DNA of 64,000 bases from Pseudomonadota bacterium (GTDB lineage: Bacteria; Pseudomonadota; Gammaproteobacteria; Steroidobacterales; Steroidobacteraceae). Of this stretch, positions 18,060-29,715 are shown in pieces (the first letter of the stretch is position 1; each line of letters begins with the position of its first letter). Made by a program: the position numbers and the translations under genes. A model generated the notes under the pieces. The model had not been told where the DNA came from. It was given only the letters and a program-made list of their open reading frames with translations, and did no database searches. The DNA lies in contig JADJOO010000020.1 of NCBI GenBank assembly GCA_016713725.1, forward strand, positions 32,928 through 96,927. Direction: 5' to 3'.

Positions 18060-18839
18060 TTGAGTAGCCTGGCCCTGATCGTCGTGTTCACGGCGCTGAG
18101 CGGTGTGTTGAGCGCCCTCGCGGCCGGCGTGTTCCTGGCACTCGATGCGCGTTGGCGAACGGCCATGCTGCCTCACCTCGTCAGCTTCGCGACCGGGACG
18201 CTGCTCGGCGCGGCTTTCCTGGGGCTGATTCCGCACGCGCTCGACGTGGCTGGTCCGGGGTCGCCGCATCGGGTGGGTCTCGCCCTGCTGTTCGGCATCC
18301 TGCTGTTCTTCCTGCTGGAAAAATTCGTGCTCTGGCGACATTGCCACGACGATCCCTGCGAAATGCACTCGCCGGGCCACGACGCGCGCGACCGTGCGTC
18401 GGCCAACCTGATTCTCGCAGGCGACACGTTTCACAACCTGCTCGATGGCGTGCTGGTGGCGGCGGCGTTCATGACCAACCCGCAACTCGGCATCGTCACG
18501 GCGCTTGCCGTGTTCGCCCACGAAATCCCGCAGGAAGTGGGCGACCTCGCGATCCTGCTGCAGGGTGGTTTCAGCCGCGCCCGGGCGATGACCCTGAACC
18601 TGGTCTCGAGCCTCACGTCGGTGGTGGGTGGCGTCATCGCGTACTACGCGCTCAGTACAGCGTTGGATCTCCTGCCCTATGCGCTGGCCCTGGCGGCCTC
18701 GAGTTTCATCTACGTGGCCGTGGCCGATCTCATCCCCGGACTGCACCGCCGCGTGGATCTGCGCGCGAGCCTCGGCCAGGTGCTGTTCATCGCCATGGGG
18801 GTGGGGCTGGTGTACCTGACGCACCAGGGCATGCACTAG
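18060..18839 (+). CDS. ZIP family divalent metal transporter
   Basis: 259 residues with about eight hydrophobic segments and a histidine-rich cytoplasmic loop (CHDDPCEMHSPGHD, about 98-111). The transport-site helices contain NLILAGDTFHNLLDG and FAHEIPQEVGD, both ZIP signatures. It should carry zinc, iron or a related metal through the inner membrane into the cytoplasm. The start is TTG at 18060, the only start in the right place before the first helix. It is inserted between pgeF and clpB, which are adjacent in E. coli. Confidence 0.88.
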   Translation: MSSLALIVVFTALSGVLSALAAGVFLALDARWRTAMLPHLVSFATGTLLGAAFLGLIPHALDVAGPGSPHRVGLALLFGILLFFLLEKFVLWRHCHDDPCEMHSPGHDARDRASANLILAGDTFHNLLDGVLVAAAFMTNPQLGIVTALAVFAHEIPQEVGDLAILLQGGFSRARAMTLNLVSSLTSVVGGVIAYYALSTALDLLPYALALAASSFIYVAVADLIPGLHRRVDLRASLGQVLFIAMGVGLVYLTHQGMH

Positions 18840-18840
18840 G

Positions 18841-18993
18841 AGGGGATAGGGGTTAGGGGTAGGGGATAGTCGGAGGGGCGGCCAAGGCCGGTCAGAATTG
18901 GCGTAATTGGCTGACAGGTATGGATTTTGATCGCTGCTGTGCGCGGTCCGACGTGCGTTCCGACTATCCCTAACCCCCTATCCCCTGACCCCT
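18841..18993. repeat. Imperfect inverted repeat of GGGGATA/TTAGGG units
   Basis: Left arm 18841-18873 (AGGGGATAGGGGTTAGGGG then TAGGGGATAGTCGG) is mirrored by 18960-18993, which reads CCGACTATCCCTAACCCCC and continues in the same pattern. The arms differ by one G and a short internal unit, and are about 86 bases apart. The element fills the gap between the ZIP transporter gene and clpB. The form suggests a palindromic intergenic repeat; no transposase is present. Confidence 0.7.
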
Positions 18994-19052
18994 TTTATCT
19001 CGCGGCATCGGCCCCACTTCTGGGCGCATACCGTCCCACGGACAGAGCCCCC

Positions 19053-21642
<2,590 letters not shown>

Positions 21643-21694
21643 TCCGCAGCCGTTTCGTCTACCCTAGGCCACGTTGCACCGCGCCGGACCGACC

Positions 21695-22138
21695 ATGCCG
21701 ATTTACGAATACCAGTGCCAGAAGTGCCACCATCACCTGGAGGCGCTGCAGAAGATCTCCGACAAGCCGTTGCGGGAGTGCCCCGAATGCGGCAAGCACA
21801 CGCTGCAGCGCCTGATGTCGGCGCCGATGTTCCGCCTCGCGGGCAGCGGCTGGTACGAGACCGATTTCAAGTCGGACAAAGAGAGCAAGCGCAACCTGGC
21901 CGGCAAGGACGAAGCTCCTCCGGCCGAGAGTTCTGCCGCGGTCAAGTCCGAGACGAGCGAAAAGGCTGCCAACAAGGTCGAGACGAAGGCAGAACCTGCC
22001 TCGACCAAGAAGAGCGTCGCAGCCAAGAAGCCCGCGGCGAAGCCGGTCGCCAGATCCAAGCCGGCCGCGAAGAAATCCGCGGCAAGAAAGCCGTCCGCAA
22101 ACGCTGAATCGCGCGGGCAGGGGCCCGCGCAGGAGTGA
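21695..22138 (+). CDS. FmdB-type zinc ribbon protein with basic tail
   Basis: 147 residues. The N-terminus (MPIYEYQCQKC) is an FmdB zinc ribbon with C8, C11, C29 and C32. From about residue 80 the protein becomes a lysine/alanine-rich low-complexity tail that may bind nucleic acid, a common extension in this family. The role is uncertain; the members near aspS are thought to be regulators. It lies upstream of the DUF502 gene, with which it shares the AGGAG region, and upstream of aspS in the usual FmdB-DUF502-aspS order. Confidence 0.88.
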   Translation: MPIYEYQCQKCHHHLEALQKISDKPLRECPECGKHTLQRLMSAPMFRLAGSGWYETDFKSDKESKRNLAGKDEAPPAESSAAVKSETSEKAANKVETKAEPASTKKSVAAKKPAAKPVARSKPAAKKSAARKPSANAESRGQGPAQE

Positions 22139-22143
22139 ACCGA

Positions 22144-22872
22144 GTGGCTGATCCGACATCGACCGACCACCACGACGGCGATGACGCGGGTGCGGGCGAC
22201 GACAAAGGTAGTCGCCGCAGCTTCGCGCGCCGATTGCGCAATCACCTGATCGCGGGTCTCCTGATCTGGGTTCCCGTCATGGTGACCGTGTGGGTCATCC
22301 GCTTCCTGTCGCGCATCCTCGACCAGTCGCTCGTGCTGTTGCCGCCGCCGTGGCGACCCGAGGCACTCTTCGGCACCTACATCCCCGGCGTCGGCATCGT
22401 CCTGTCGTTCCTACTGCTGGTCACTACAGGCGTCGTGGTCCGCAACCTGTTCGGCGGCCAGATCGTCGAAGGGTTCGAGAACCTGGTGCGGCGTATCCCA
22501 GTGATTGGCGCCGTTTACGGTGGCGCCAAGACTTTCAGCGAGACCGTGCTCACCGACAAGGGGAAGTCGTTCAAGCAGGTGGTCCTGTTGGAGTTCCCGC
22601 GCAAGGGCCTGTTCAGCGTGGGTTTCATCACGTCCGAGGAAATGGACGAGGTCCAGGCCAGGACCGAGCAGGACGTGGTCTGCGTCTTCGTCCCGACCAC
22701 GCCGAACCCGACCACGGGATTCCTGGTGGCCGTCGACCGCAACGAGATTGTCCGGCTGGACATGACCGTGGACGAAGCCTTCAAGATGCTGCTGACCCTG
22801 GGCGTCGTCGTGCCCAGGTGGCAAAAGCCCCCCGTTGCGGCTGATCTTGCGCCGCAGCAACCCCCTCCGTAA
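22144..22872 (+). CDS. DUF502 family inner-membrane protein
   Basis: A 242-residue protein with an acidic N-terminus and two transmembrane segments (about 33-55 and 78-100). Conserved DUF502 blocks follow, such as RRIPVIGAVYGGAKTF and PTTPNPTTGFLVAV. GTG 22144 is chosen because AGGAG (22131-22135) lies 8 bases before it; GTG 22135 is the alternative and overlaps the fmdB-like stop. The function is unknown, but the family is widely found next to aspS, which starts 71 bases downstream. Confidence 0.85.
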   Translation: MADPTSTDHHDGDDAGAGDDKGSRRSFARRLRNHLIAGLLIWVPVMVTVWVIRFLSRILDQSLVLLPPPWRPEALFGTYIPGVGIVLSFLLLVTTGVVVRNLFGGQIVEGFENLVRRIPVIGAVYGGAKTFSETVLTDKGKSFKQVVLLEFPRKGLFSVGFITSEEMDEVQARTEQDVVCVFVPTTPNPTTGFLVAVDRNEIVRLDMTVDEAFKMLLTLGVVVPRWQKPPVAADLAPQQPPP

Positions 22873-22943
22873 CATCCTCCGGCTCCGCGTGGCGCGCGGG
22901 CCCAAGGGCCGTTCGCCGCGCACCTTTTGACGGGATTTCCCCC

Positions 22944-24724
22944 ATGCCCATGCGCACTCACTATTGCGGCGACGTCAACGAACGCCTCGTCGGCTCCACT
23001 GTCGACGTGGCCGGCTGGGTCCACCGTCGCCGCGACCACGGCGGCGTCATTTTCGTCGACCTGCGCGACCGCGACGGCCTGCTGCAGGTCGTCTTCGATC
23101 CAGACGCGGCCGAGGTCTTCGCCGAAGCCGAGCGTCTCCGTGGCGAGTGGGTGATCAAAGTGACCGGCACGGTGCGGCCGCGGCCCGCGGGCACGGCCAA
23201 TGCGAACCTGGCCTCGGGCCAGGTCGAGCTGCTCGCGCGCGGCATCGAAGTGCTGAACCGCTCGGAGCCGATCCCGTTCCAGCTCGACGAGGAAGTAAAG
23301 GAAGAGACGCGGCTCAAGTACCGCTACATCGACCTGCGCCGCGACGTGATGCAGAAGCGCCTGCGTCAGCGTCACGCGATCACGCGCTCGATGCGCGAGT
23401 ACCTCGACGGCAACGGCTTCATCGACGTCGAGACGCCGATGCTGACCAAGGCCACGCCGGAAGGCGCGCGCGACTACCTGGTGCCAAGCCGGACGCAGCC
23501 GGGCAAGTTCTTCGCGTTGCCGCAGTCGCCGCAGATCTTCAAGCAGCTGCTGATGATGTCGGGCTTCGACCGCTACTACCAGATCGTGCGCTGCTTCCGC
23601 GACGAGGACCTGCGCGCCGACCGCCAGCCCGAGTTCACGCAGCTCGACATCGAGACGTCGTTCCTGACGCGCGACGAGATCATGGGACTCATGGAGAGCC
23701 TGGTGCGCAAGCTCTTCCAGGACGTGCTCGGCCAGTCGCTGCCCGAGCCGTTCCCGCGCATGACGTACGCCGAGGCGATGCGCCGCTACGCGTCGGACAA
23801 GCCGGACCTGCGCATCCCGCTCGAGCTGGTCGACGTCGCCGACCTGGTCAAGGACTGTGAATTTAAGGTGTTTTCCGGCCCGTCAGCGGATCCGGAAGGT
23901 CGTGTCGCCGCGTTGCGCGTCCCGCAAGGCGGGGAGAAGCTGTCGCGCAAGCAGATCGACGACTACGCCGCATTTGTCGCGCGCTACGGCGCGAAGGGCT
24001 TGGCATACGTCAAGGTCAACGATGTGACGAAGGGCCGCGACGGCCTGCAGTCGCCGATCCTGAAGTTCCTGTCGGACGCGGCGGTCGCGGGCCTCCTGCA
24101 GCGCACCGGCGCGCAGACCGGCGACCTCGTTTTCTTCGGCGCCGACAAGGCCAAGGTGGTCAACGACGCGATCGGCGCGTTGCGCATCAAGGTTGGCCAG
24201 GACCTGGGACTGGTCGCCGCGGGCTGGGCGCCGCTCTGGGTCATCGACTTCCCGATGTTCGAATGGGATGCGGATTCGAAGCGCTGGGCCGCGATGCACC
24301 ACCCCTTCACGTCGCCGGTCAACGACGACGCGGCGGCGCTCAAGGCCAGCCCAGGCGAGGCGCTGGCGCGCGCCTACGACATGGTGCTGAACGGCTCCCG
24401 AGATCGGCGGCGGCTCGGTGCGTATCCATCGCAACGAGATGCAGTCGACCGTGTTCGAGATGCTCGGCATCGGCGCCGAGGAGGCCGAGAAGAAGTTCGG
24501 CTTCCTGCTCGAGGCGCTCAAGTACGGCGCGCCGCCGCACGGCGGCATGGCGTTCGGGCTCGACCGCCTGGCCATGCTGATGGCGGGCGCCGGGCTCGAT
24601 CCGCGACGTCATCGCCTTCCCGAAGACGCAGACCGCCACCTGCCCGCTGACCGACGCCCCGACCGAGGTGTCCGAGCAGCAGCTGCGCGACCTGCACATC
24701 CGCGTCAAGCTGCCTGAGAAATAG
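22944..24724 (+). CDS. aspS: Aspartyl-tRNA synthetase (two frameshifts)
   Basis: Class II synthetase of the bacterial type: an N-terminal anticodon-binding OB fold (VAGWVHRRRDHGGVIFVDLRD cut short here), motif 2 with FRDEDLRADRQPEFTQLD, a GAD insertion domain, and motif 3 (FGLDRLAML) in the C-terminal part. The first frame runs to LNGS near 24396; an extra C there moves the frame, which runs on as GGGSVRIHRNEMQ. A second extra base near 24596 shifts again to IRDVIAFPKTQTATCPL and the true stop at 24722-24724. All conserved parts are present, so the enzyme is surely functional in the organism. The stop codon lies inside a 28-bp inverted repeat. Confidence 0.93.
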
Positions 24725-24814
24725 GGGACATTCACCTATTTCCACTCATTTCCAAACGCAGTGCTGGTGGTGCATGGACGGTTGCCGGAAATAGGTGAAT
24801 GTCCCCTATTTCTC
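24716..24814. repeat. Perfect 28-bp inverted repeat (REP-like) between aspS and a hydrolase gene
   Basis: Left arm 24716-24743 (GAGAAATAGGGGACATTCAC then CTATTTCC) and right arm 24787-24814 are exact reverse complements, separated by 43 bases. The left arm contains the aspS stop codon and the right arm the ATG (24799) of the following gene. Perfect arms of this length next to a coding end are typical of palindromic repeats mobilised by REP-associated tyrosine transposases, and such a stem would also halt transcription or protect mRNA. No RAYT gene is in this window. Confidence 0.85.
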
Positions 24815-25492
24815 AGCGCGATCCGGTCATCCTGGTTCACGGCCTGTGGATGACAGGGCTGGAATTCGGGGTGTTGCGCCAGCGCCTGCAGACGCGGCAC
24901 GGTTTCGACGTGCACGTGTTTTCCTATTCTTCGTTGCATGGCAGCGCCGTCGAGATTGCGGGCGAGCTCGCGGAGTTCGTCGGTGTGCAGGCGCAGGCGA
25001 GCGGGCGCGTGCACCTGGTCGGTCACAGCCTCGGTGGTGCGATCGTCTACAAGGCGCTGGCAGAACACGGCCTGCGCGACCGCCCGGGCAACGCGGTGCT
25101 GTTGGGGTCGCCGCTCAACGGCAGTCGCGCCGCGCAGGGCGCTGCGCGCCTTGCCGTGCTGCGACCGCTGCTCGGCCCCCACATCCTGCACGGCCTGGCC
25201 GAACCCTGCGGCCGCTGCTGGTCGTGCGGCTCGCCCACGGCGTTGGGCGCGATCGCGGGGACGCGACGCATGGGCGCGGGCCAGTTCTTTGCGCACTTCG
25301 ACGAGGAGAACGACGGCACCGTCGCCCTGAGCGAGACCATGATTCCCGGCCTCCGATGACCACCTGGTTCTGCCGCACAGCCATATCGGCCTGCTGTTCG
25401 CGAACGACGTGGCGGGCCAGGTCGCACATTTCCTGAGGCATGGACGTTTCGAGAAGGCGTCGGCAGGACGAACCAAGCTTGACGGCAGGTAG
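24799..25492 (+). CDS. Alpha/beta hydrolase, lipase-like (frameshifted)
   Basis: A lipase-type fold: an oxyanion-hole stretch VILVHGLWMTG, the nucleophile elbow GHSLGG with S77, and an acid residue region near DEENDGTVALSE. After about 25350 the frame ends early (PGLR), while another frame continues DDHLVLPHSHIGLL, which holds the expected catalytic histidine, and stops at 25492. The start ATG at 24799 lies in the right arm of the inverted repeat. No signal peptide is seen, so it is probably a cytoplasmic or peripheral esterase. The substrate is unknown. Confidence 0.75.
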
Positions 25493-25634
25493 ATGCCACC
25501 GATCGCTCACTCGAGACCCTCCGGCATTCCCCTCACGTCGGCCGCGTAGACGGTTGACGCACTGCTCGGCAACGGCGCAGCCTTGCGACCGATGCAGTGC
25601 GCGCCGCTACTGCGGGATCGCGGGGAGGAAGGCA

Positions 25635-26159
25635 ATGTCGCGTGCACACCTTGTCGTTCTGGCATTGAGCGCGGCACTGGCACCGTCGGCGGCGAACGCC
25701 TGCAAGTCGGCCGGCCCGGCGACGGCGATCGACGCCGTGCGAGTTCAGCGCGCCGCTTTCAACGCAGCGATCGCGACCAAGGACATCGAGGCCGTGGCTG
25801 CGACCATGCATGACAACATCATCCTGGTGACAGGCACGGCGAGCGAGGTTTTCACCGGCCGAGCGGCGCAGCTGTCGCTGTGGCAGAAAGATTTTGCGAC
25901 CACGGGGCGGGCCGTCTATGTTCGAACGACGGACTGCGTTCGCGTATCAGAGGTCTTTCCGGTCGCGCTCGAGACCGGTCACTGGCGTGGCGTGCGCGAG
26001 GGCCAGGCAGACGGTTCTGGAGCCAGGAGTTTCGCGGCTGGCGTCTACGCCGCGAAATGGCGCCGCGTCGACGGTACGTGGTTGCTCGAATCGGAGGTCT
26101 TCGCGACCGAGGTCTGCGGCGGCGATTTCTGCCCGGTGGACGACGGAGACACGCCTTAG
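25635..26159 (+). CDS. Secreted NTF2-like (SnoaL/DUF4440) protein
   Basis: A 174-residue protein: a signal peptide to about ANA (residue 22), then an NTF2-like fold (AFNAAIATKDIEAVAATM, followed by VFTGRAAQLSLW and WRRVDGTWLLESEVF). Such domains often act as small enzymes or binding modules. GGAGGAA at 25624-25630 fixes the start at 25635. Cysteine residues in CKSAG, TTDC, VCGGDFC may pair in the periplasm. The function is unknown. Confidence 0.7.
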   Translation: MSRAHLVVLALSAALAPSAANACKSAGPATAIDAVRVQRAAFNAAIATKDIEAVAATMHDNIILVTGTASEVFTGRAAQLSLWQKDFATTGRAVYVRTTDCVRVSEVFPVALETGHWRGVREGQADGSGARSFAAGVYAAKWRRVDGTWLLESEVFATEVCGGDFCPVDDGDTP

Positions 26160-26168
26160 AAACCCGAT

Positions 26169-26203
26169 TTGGCTGTAGACCGTTAATGGACTATATTCAG
26201 TCC
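26169..26203 (+). promoter_or_regulatory. Promoter and operator of the toxin-antitoxin pair
   Basis: TTGGCT (26169-26174) and TATATT (26192-26197) are spaced by 17 bases, a good sigma-70 promoter. GGACT-ATATTC-AGTCC (26188-26203) is an inverted repeat laid over the -10 box, which is the expected place for autorepression by the antitoxin. Confidence 0.55.
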
Positions 26204-26228
26204 TCCCACGGTATGCCGGGCCTGCACA

Positions 26229-26506
26229 ATGCGCTACTCGACGCAGATCAAACCCATCAGCTACCTCAAGGCGAATGCGGCCGAGGTGCTGAATGAACTG
26301 ACGGAGCAGCGCAGGCCTCTCGTCATCACACAGAACGGCGAGGCTCGTGCCGTCATCCAGGACGTCGCCTCCTTCGAGGAGACGCAGGAGATGCTCGCGC
26401 TGCTCAAGATCCTGGCGCTGGGGAATCAGCAGGTCACCGAAGGCAGGGTCAAACCAGTCGCCGACGTCGTCAAGCGACTTCGCGAGCGCTCGGCGACCGG
26501 GAGTGA
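26229..26506 (+). CDS. Type II antitoxin, Phd/YefM family
   Basis: A Phd/YefM-like antitoxin: MRYSTQIKPISYLKANAAEV at the N-terminus forms the DNA-binding part, then LVITQNGEARAVIQDVASF. The C-terminal part neutralises the toxin. As written the frame runs past the toxin start. A single missing G near 26500 would give the end ERSATGE and a TGA (26504-26506) overlapping the toxin ATG, the usual TGATG coupling. The end coordinate is therefore inferred. Confidence 0.75.
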
Positions 26507-26833
26507 TGCGCCGGGAGGTCCTGCTGACCGCCGACGCAGAGCGGGATATCGAGGATCTGGTACAACTACATCGTCGACTTCGACTCGCGGGTCAGTGCCG
26601 ACCACGTGCTGGATCGTCTGCTTGCAACCGCGGAAAGCCTGTCGGCGCTTCCTGACCGCGGGTCGCAGCCGAAGGAGTTGCGCGCGCTCGGAATCACGGA
26701 GTTCCGGCAGGTTTTCTTCAAGCCCTACCGGATGATCTATCGGGTCGTCGACAGACGGGTAGTCATCTACCTCATCGCGGACGGCCGCCGTGACCTGCAG
26801 GAGTTGCTTTCGCGCCGTCTATTGCGAGGCTGA
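26506..26833 (+). CDS. Type II toxin, RelE/ParE superfamily (frameshifted)
   Basis: Starts MRREVLLTADAERDIEDL. One extra G near 26558 shifts the frame, and the rest continues as YNYIVDFDSRVSADHVLD, including the core KPYRMIYRVVDRRVVIYLI, to the stop at 26833. The reconstructed protein is about 108 residues, as usual for RelE/ParE. RelE members cleave mRNA on the ribosome, ParE members block gyrase; which applies here cannot be read from the sequence. It is coupled to the antitoxin gene. Confidence 0.75.
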
Positions 26834-26909
26834 GCGCCACGTGAGGCTCGATCGTATGGAGTTCGGACTCCCTCTCCCGGCGTCTCCTCCCTGACCCTCG
26901 GCGGCACCC

Positions 26910-28736
26910 TCAATCACAGCGGAAGTCGTCCGGTCCGACCGGCTGGCATTGCTCGGGGAAGCCCGCCTTGCGCCAGTAGTCGTACACACCGCTTTCGCGG
27001 ATGTAACGCTTGAACTGCGGTGACTGCCGGTAGCGCCGGTTGTCTTCACCCCAGAGCAACGGCATGTTGGGCAAAAGATCGTACGCACCCAGCGGCATCA
27101 GGAGCAGCGGCACAAACACGCCGTCCGTGGCGATGCGCTCTTTCTTTGCAAACTCCAGGATCTCGCGGACGAGTTCATCGTGGTCGGCCATCGGGTTACG
27201 AAACGCTTCATACAGCGCCTCGTGCCGGTGCCAGCGTGGCAGCCACTTGGACTGATTGCTGGCGAACAAGAACGCTGCCTTCTGTTCGTAGCGCGCCAGC
27301 AGCCGGAAGTTGGCGTACTGGTCGGTGATCGCGCCGCGGTCGAGCGCAGCAAGGTAGCGCTGCCAGGCTTCGTCGTAGCGGCCCAGGGTGTACAGGACGT
27401 CGTACTCGTTCTCGCTGCAAGCGGAGGCCAGTGGGTCGACCTGCAGGCAGCGCAGGAACGCGTCCAGGCCCTTGCCAGGTTGCCCGACGTTTGCATAGGC
27501 CAGGCCGAGCCAGTTCAAGGCATTGACGTTGCTCGGATCCAGCTTCACCGACCGCTCCAGATCGACAATCACCGCAGCGACATCGTGTCGCCCGCGCAGT
27601 TGCTCTGCCGCGAGTCGACGCAGGTTGGCCTTGACTGCCAGCGCCAGCGCGCTGTCCGGGGCCAGCGACAAGGCACGGTCGGCATACCCGGTGCCGCGCC
27701 GCTCGAGCTCCTCCACCGTCAGCGGCGTGTCGGTGTACTCGCCGAGCAGCGGCTGCAGGGCGGCGCGCAGCTCCCAGGCAGGCGCATATTTCGCATCCTG
27801 CTGCAGCGATTTTTCCAGCAGCTGGTCGGCAAGCATCAGCTCCCGGCGCGAACGCACCAGCGCGCGCGCCTGCAGGTAGGTGTCGTAGGCGCCGAGGTCG
27901 GTCGTGGTCGCCGCCCGGCCAACCGCGCCGACCTCGGTAGCCGGCAGCGCGGCGACCAGCGCGGCGACGATGGCCTTGGCGATCTCGTCCTGGATCGCGA
28001 ACACGTTCTCGGCAGTGAGCGGCCGGTCGAAGGTCTCGGACCACAGGGGGCGATCGACATCGGCATCGATCAGCTGCGCGGTGATGCGGATCGTGCCGCC
28101 CGCGCGACGCACGCTGCCTTCGAGCACGTGACGCACGCCGAGCTGCCGGGCAATCGCCGGGATGCCAAGATCCTCCTGGTCCTTGAACGCGAACGACGAG
28201 GTGCGCGACGCCACGTGCAATCCCTTGACCTTGGCCAGCACGTTGAGGATCTCTTCGGCCATGCCGTCGGAGAAATAGCCCTGGTCGCCGGCCTGCGACA
28301 GGTCCGCGAAGGGCAACACGGCAATGCTGGCGGCCTCGATCTTCGCGTCACCCGCATGGTCGGTCGTCTGGTCGGTGGCAACCGGCGCCAAGGCGGGCGA
28401 CGGCGCGTCACTCGCCTTGTCGTAACGCCAGAAGATCCCTCCGCCAAGCAGGAACAGCAGCGTGAGGATCGCGAGTTCGGCGCGGCTCACGCGCTGCTGG
28501 CCGCGGTCGCCGTGATACCAGGCAAGCACCAGCACGACGGGCAAGCCGATCAGCAGTGCGAGGATCGCGATCTGCCGCAGCTGACCCGGCCAGTCGAAGG
28601 ATTCACTTACATACTCGAGGCCCTGCAGGAAGCCCCAGGCGCCCGCCGCATAGACGAGGCCCCACTGCGCCACCTTGCGGCGGCGTAGCTTGTCCCAAGT
28701 GCGTTCGACCGCAGGCTCCGTGGATACGTCGTTCAT
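26910..28736 (-). CDS. Membrane-anchored TPR protein with FlgO-like domain
   Basis: 608 residues: a cytoplasmic N-terminus, about three hydrophobic segments (24-40, 58-76, 86-104), then a domain with IAVLPFADLSQAGDQGYFSD and GVRHVLEGSVRRAG (about 140-250), seen in FlgO-like and adenylate-cyclase-associated TPR proteins. Tetratricopeptide repeats follow to the C-terminus. GGGGAG upstream of ATG 28736 supports the start. Such proteins usually follow a winged-helix or cyclase output module, absent here, so it may be a scaffold or a sensor partner. It is divergent from a DUF6090 gene. Confidence 0.7.
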   Translation of the reverse strand: MNDVSTEPAVERTWDKLRRRKVAQWGLVYAAGAWGFLQGLEYVSESFDWPGQLRQIAILALLIGLPVVLVLAWYHGDRGQQRVSRAELAILTLLFLLGGGIFWRYDKASDAPSPALAPVATDQTTDHAGDAKIEAASIAVLPFADLSQAGDQGYFSDGMAEEILNVLAKVKGLHVASRTSSFAFKDQEDLGIPAIARQLGVRHVLEGSVRRAGGTIRITAQLIDADVDRPLWSETFDRPLTAENVFAIQDEIAKAIVAALVAALPATEVGAVGRAATTTDLGAYDTYLQARALVRSRRELMLADQLLEKSLQQDAKYAPAWELRAALQPLLGEYTDTPLTVEELERRGTGYADRALSLAPDSALALAVKANLRRLAAEQLRGRHDVAAVIVDLERSVKLDPSNVNALNWLGLAYANVGQPGKGLDAFLRCLQVDPLASACSENEYDVLYTLGRYDEAWQRYLAALDRGAITDQYANFRLLARYEQKAAFLFASNQSKWLPRWHRHEALYEAFRNPMADHDELVREILEFAKKERIATDGVFVPLLLMPLGAYDLLPNMPLLWGEDNRRYRQSPQFKRYIRESGVYDYWRKAGFPEQCQPVGPDDFRCD

Positions 28737-28980
28737 TTTTTTTGAGCTCCCCTCACCGTCAGAGTCTAGCGGGTTCCGCGTCACTGGCGACACGGGCCGG
28801 GCTGAAGGTCGTAGGCTTGCTATGTCCCCGCAGGGCGAGGGCAGGGGAGCGTTCCAATGCGACGTACTTCCGCGGGTCCAAGGTGAACGCAATGGCACCG
28901 CGGAGCAGTCGGTTTGACACGGGCCACAACCGTGTCGATCGGGTGATGTGCGAAACCGACGTAGCCTGGAGCCCCGGCCC

Positions 28981-29715
28981 ATGATCCTGCGCCGCGTCAT
29001 CGTTCATTTCCGCAAGCAGGATTGGACCGCGATCGCGATTGATTTCCTGATCGTGGTCGTTGGAGTCTTTGTCGGCCTGCAGGTGAATAACTGGAACGAG
29101 GCGCGACAGGACAGGAAGGATGAGCGCTTCTATCTCGCGCGGTTGCAAGAAGTCCTGGTGAACGCTGGGAAGTTCAGCAGCCGCCTGCGGCAACAGCGGA
29201 TCGACAAGCTCGACGCGTTGAAGTCGGCAACCCAGGCGCTCTTCGGAGAATTCCGTCGTGAAACTCTTAGTGAAGAGGAATGCCACGCGTTGGGGACGTC
29301 GCACATCGTCAGCTTTGCGCTGCCGGAATTGCCGGCACTGACGGAGCTGCAGAGTTCAGGTCGCCTGTCGATCATTCAGGACGAAGAAATAAGGGCGGCC
29401 TTCATCGCTCTGCAACGGGCTCAGTACGTGCTCGGCAGATCGATGGTCGAAAGCGATCAGGGCGCGGTGCCGCTCGGCGATCAATTTCCAGGTCCTCTGG
29501 CCATCGACGCCTACGTGGTTGATGAGACAGGGGAACTGCGGCTCAAGTCTGTCTGCAATGTCGTTGCGATGCAGGGTGATCGCGCCTTTCTGAACATTCT
29601 GGCCGACAATGCCGATCGATATGACGCATATGTTCGATTCAACCTTGTGCCCTGGGCTGCGCAGTTTGAGGCAGTGCGCAAGTTGGTCGACGGCGCAATC
29701 GGGAGCGAGCATTGA
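28981..29715 (+). CDS. DUF6090-like membrane protein, copy 1
   Basis: A 244-residue protein with a conserved N-terminus MILRRVIVHFRKQDWTAIAI and one transmembrane helix (about 18-37), followed by a mostly helical soluble domain. The same N-terminus occurs in the protein at 47240-48010, so the two are paralogues; similarity is strongest in the first 45 residues. It would be anchored in the inner membrane with most of the chain in the periplasm. No enzyme motifs are visible. The function is unknown. Confidence 0.7.
   Translation: MILRRVIVHFRKQDWTAIAIDFLIVVVGVFVGLQVNNWNEARQDRKDERFYLARLQEVLVNAGKFSSRLRQQRIDKLDALKSATQALFGEFRRETLSEEECHALGTSHIVSFALPELPALTELQSSGRLSIIQDEEIRAAFIALQRAQYVLGRSMVESDQGAVPLGDQFPGPLAIDAYVVDETGELRLKSVCNVVAMQGDRAFLNILADNADRYDAYVRFNLVPWAAQFEAVRKLVDGAIGSEH

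Noticed and set aside
24340..24735. Open frame beginning MNVPYFS on the minus strand, and a twin at 24795
   Set aside because: Both start inside the 28-bp inverted repeat, which makes identical N-termini; the rest is antisense of aspS or a wrong frame of the hydrolase gene.
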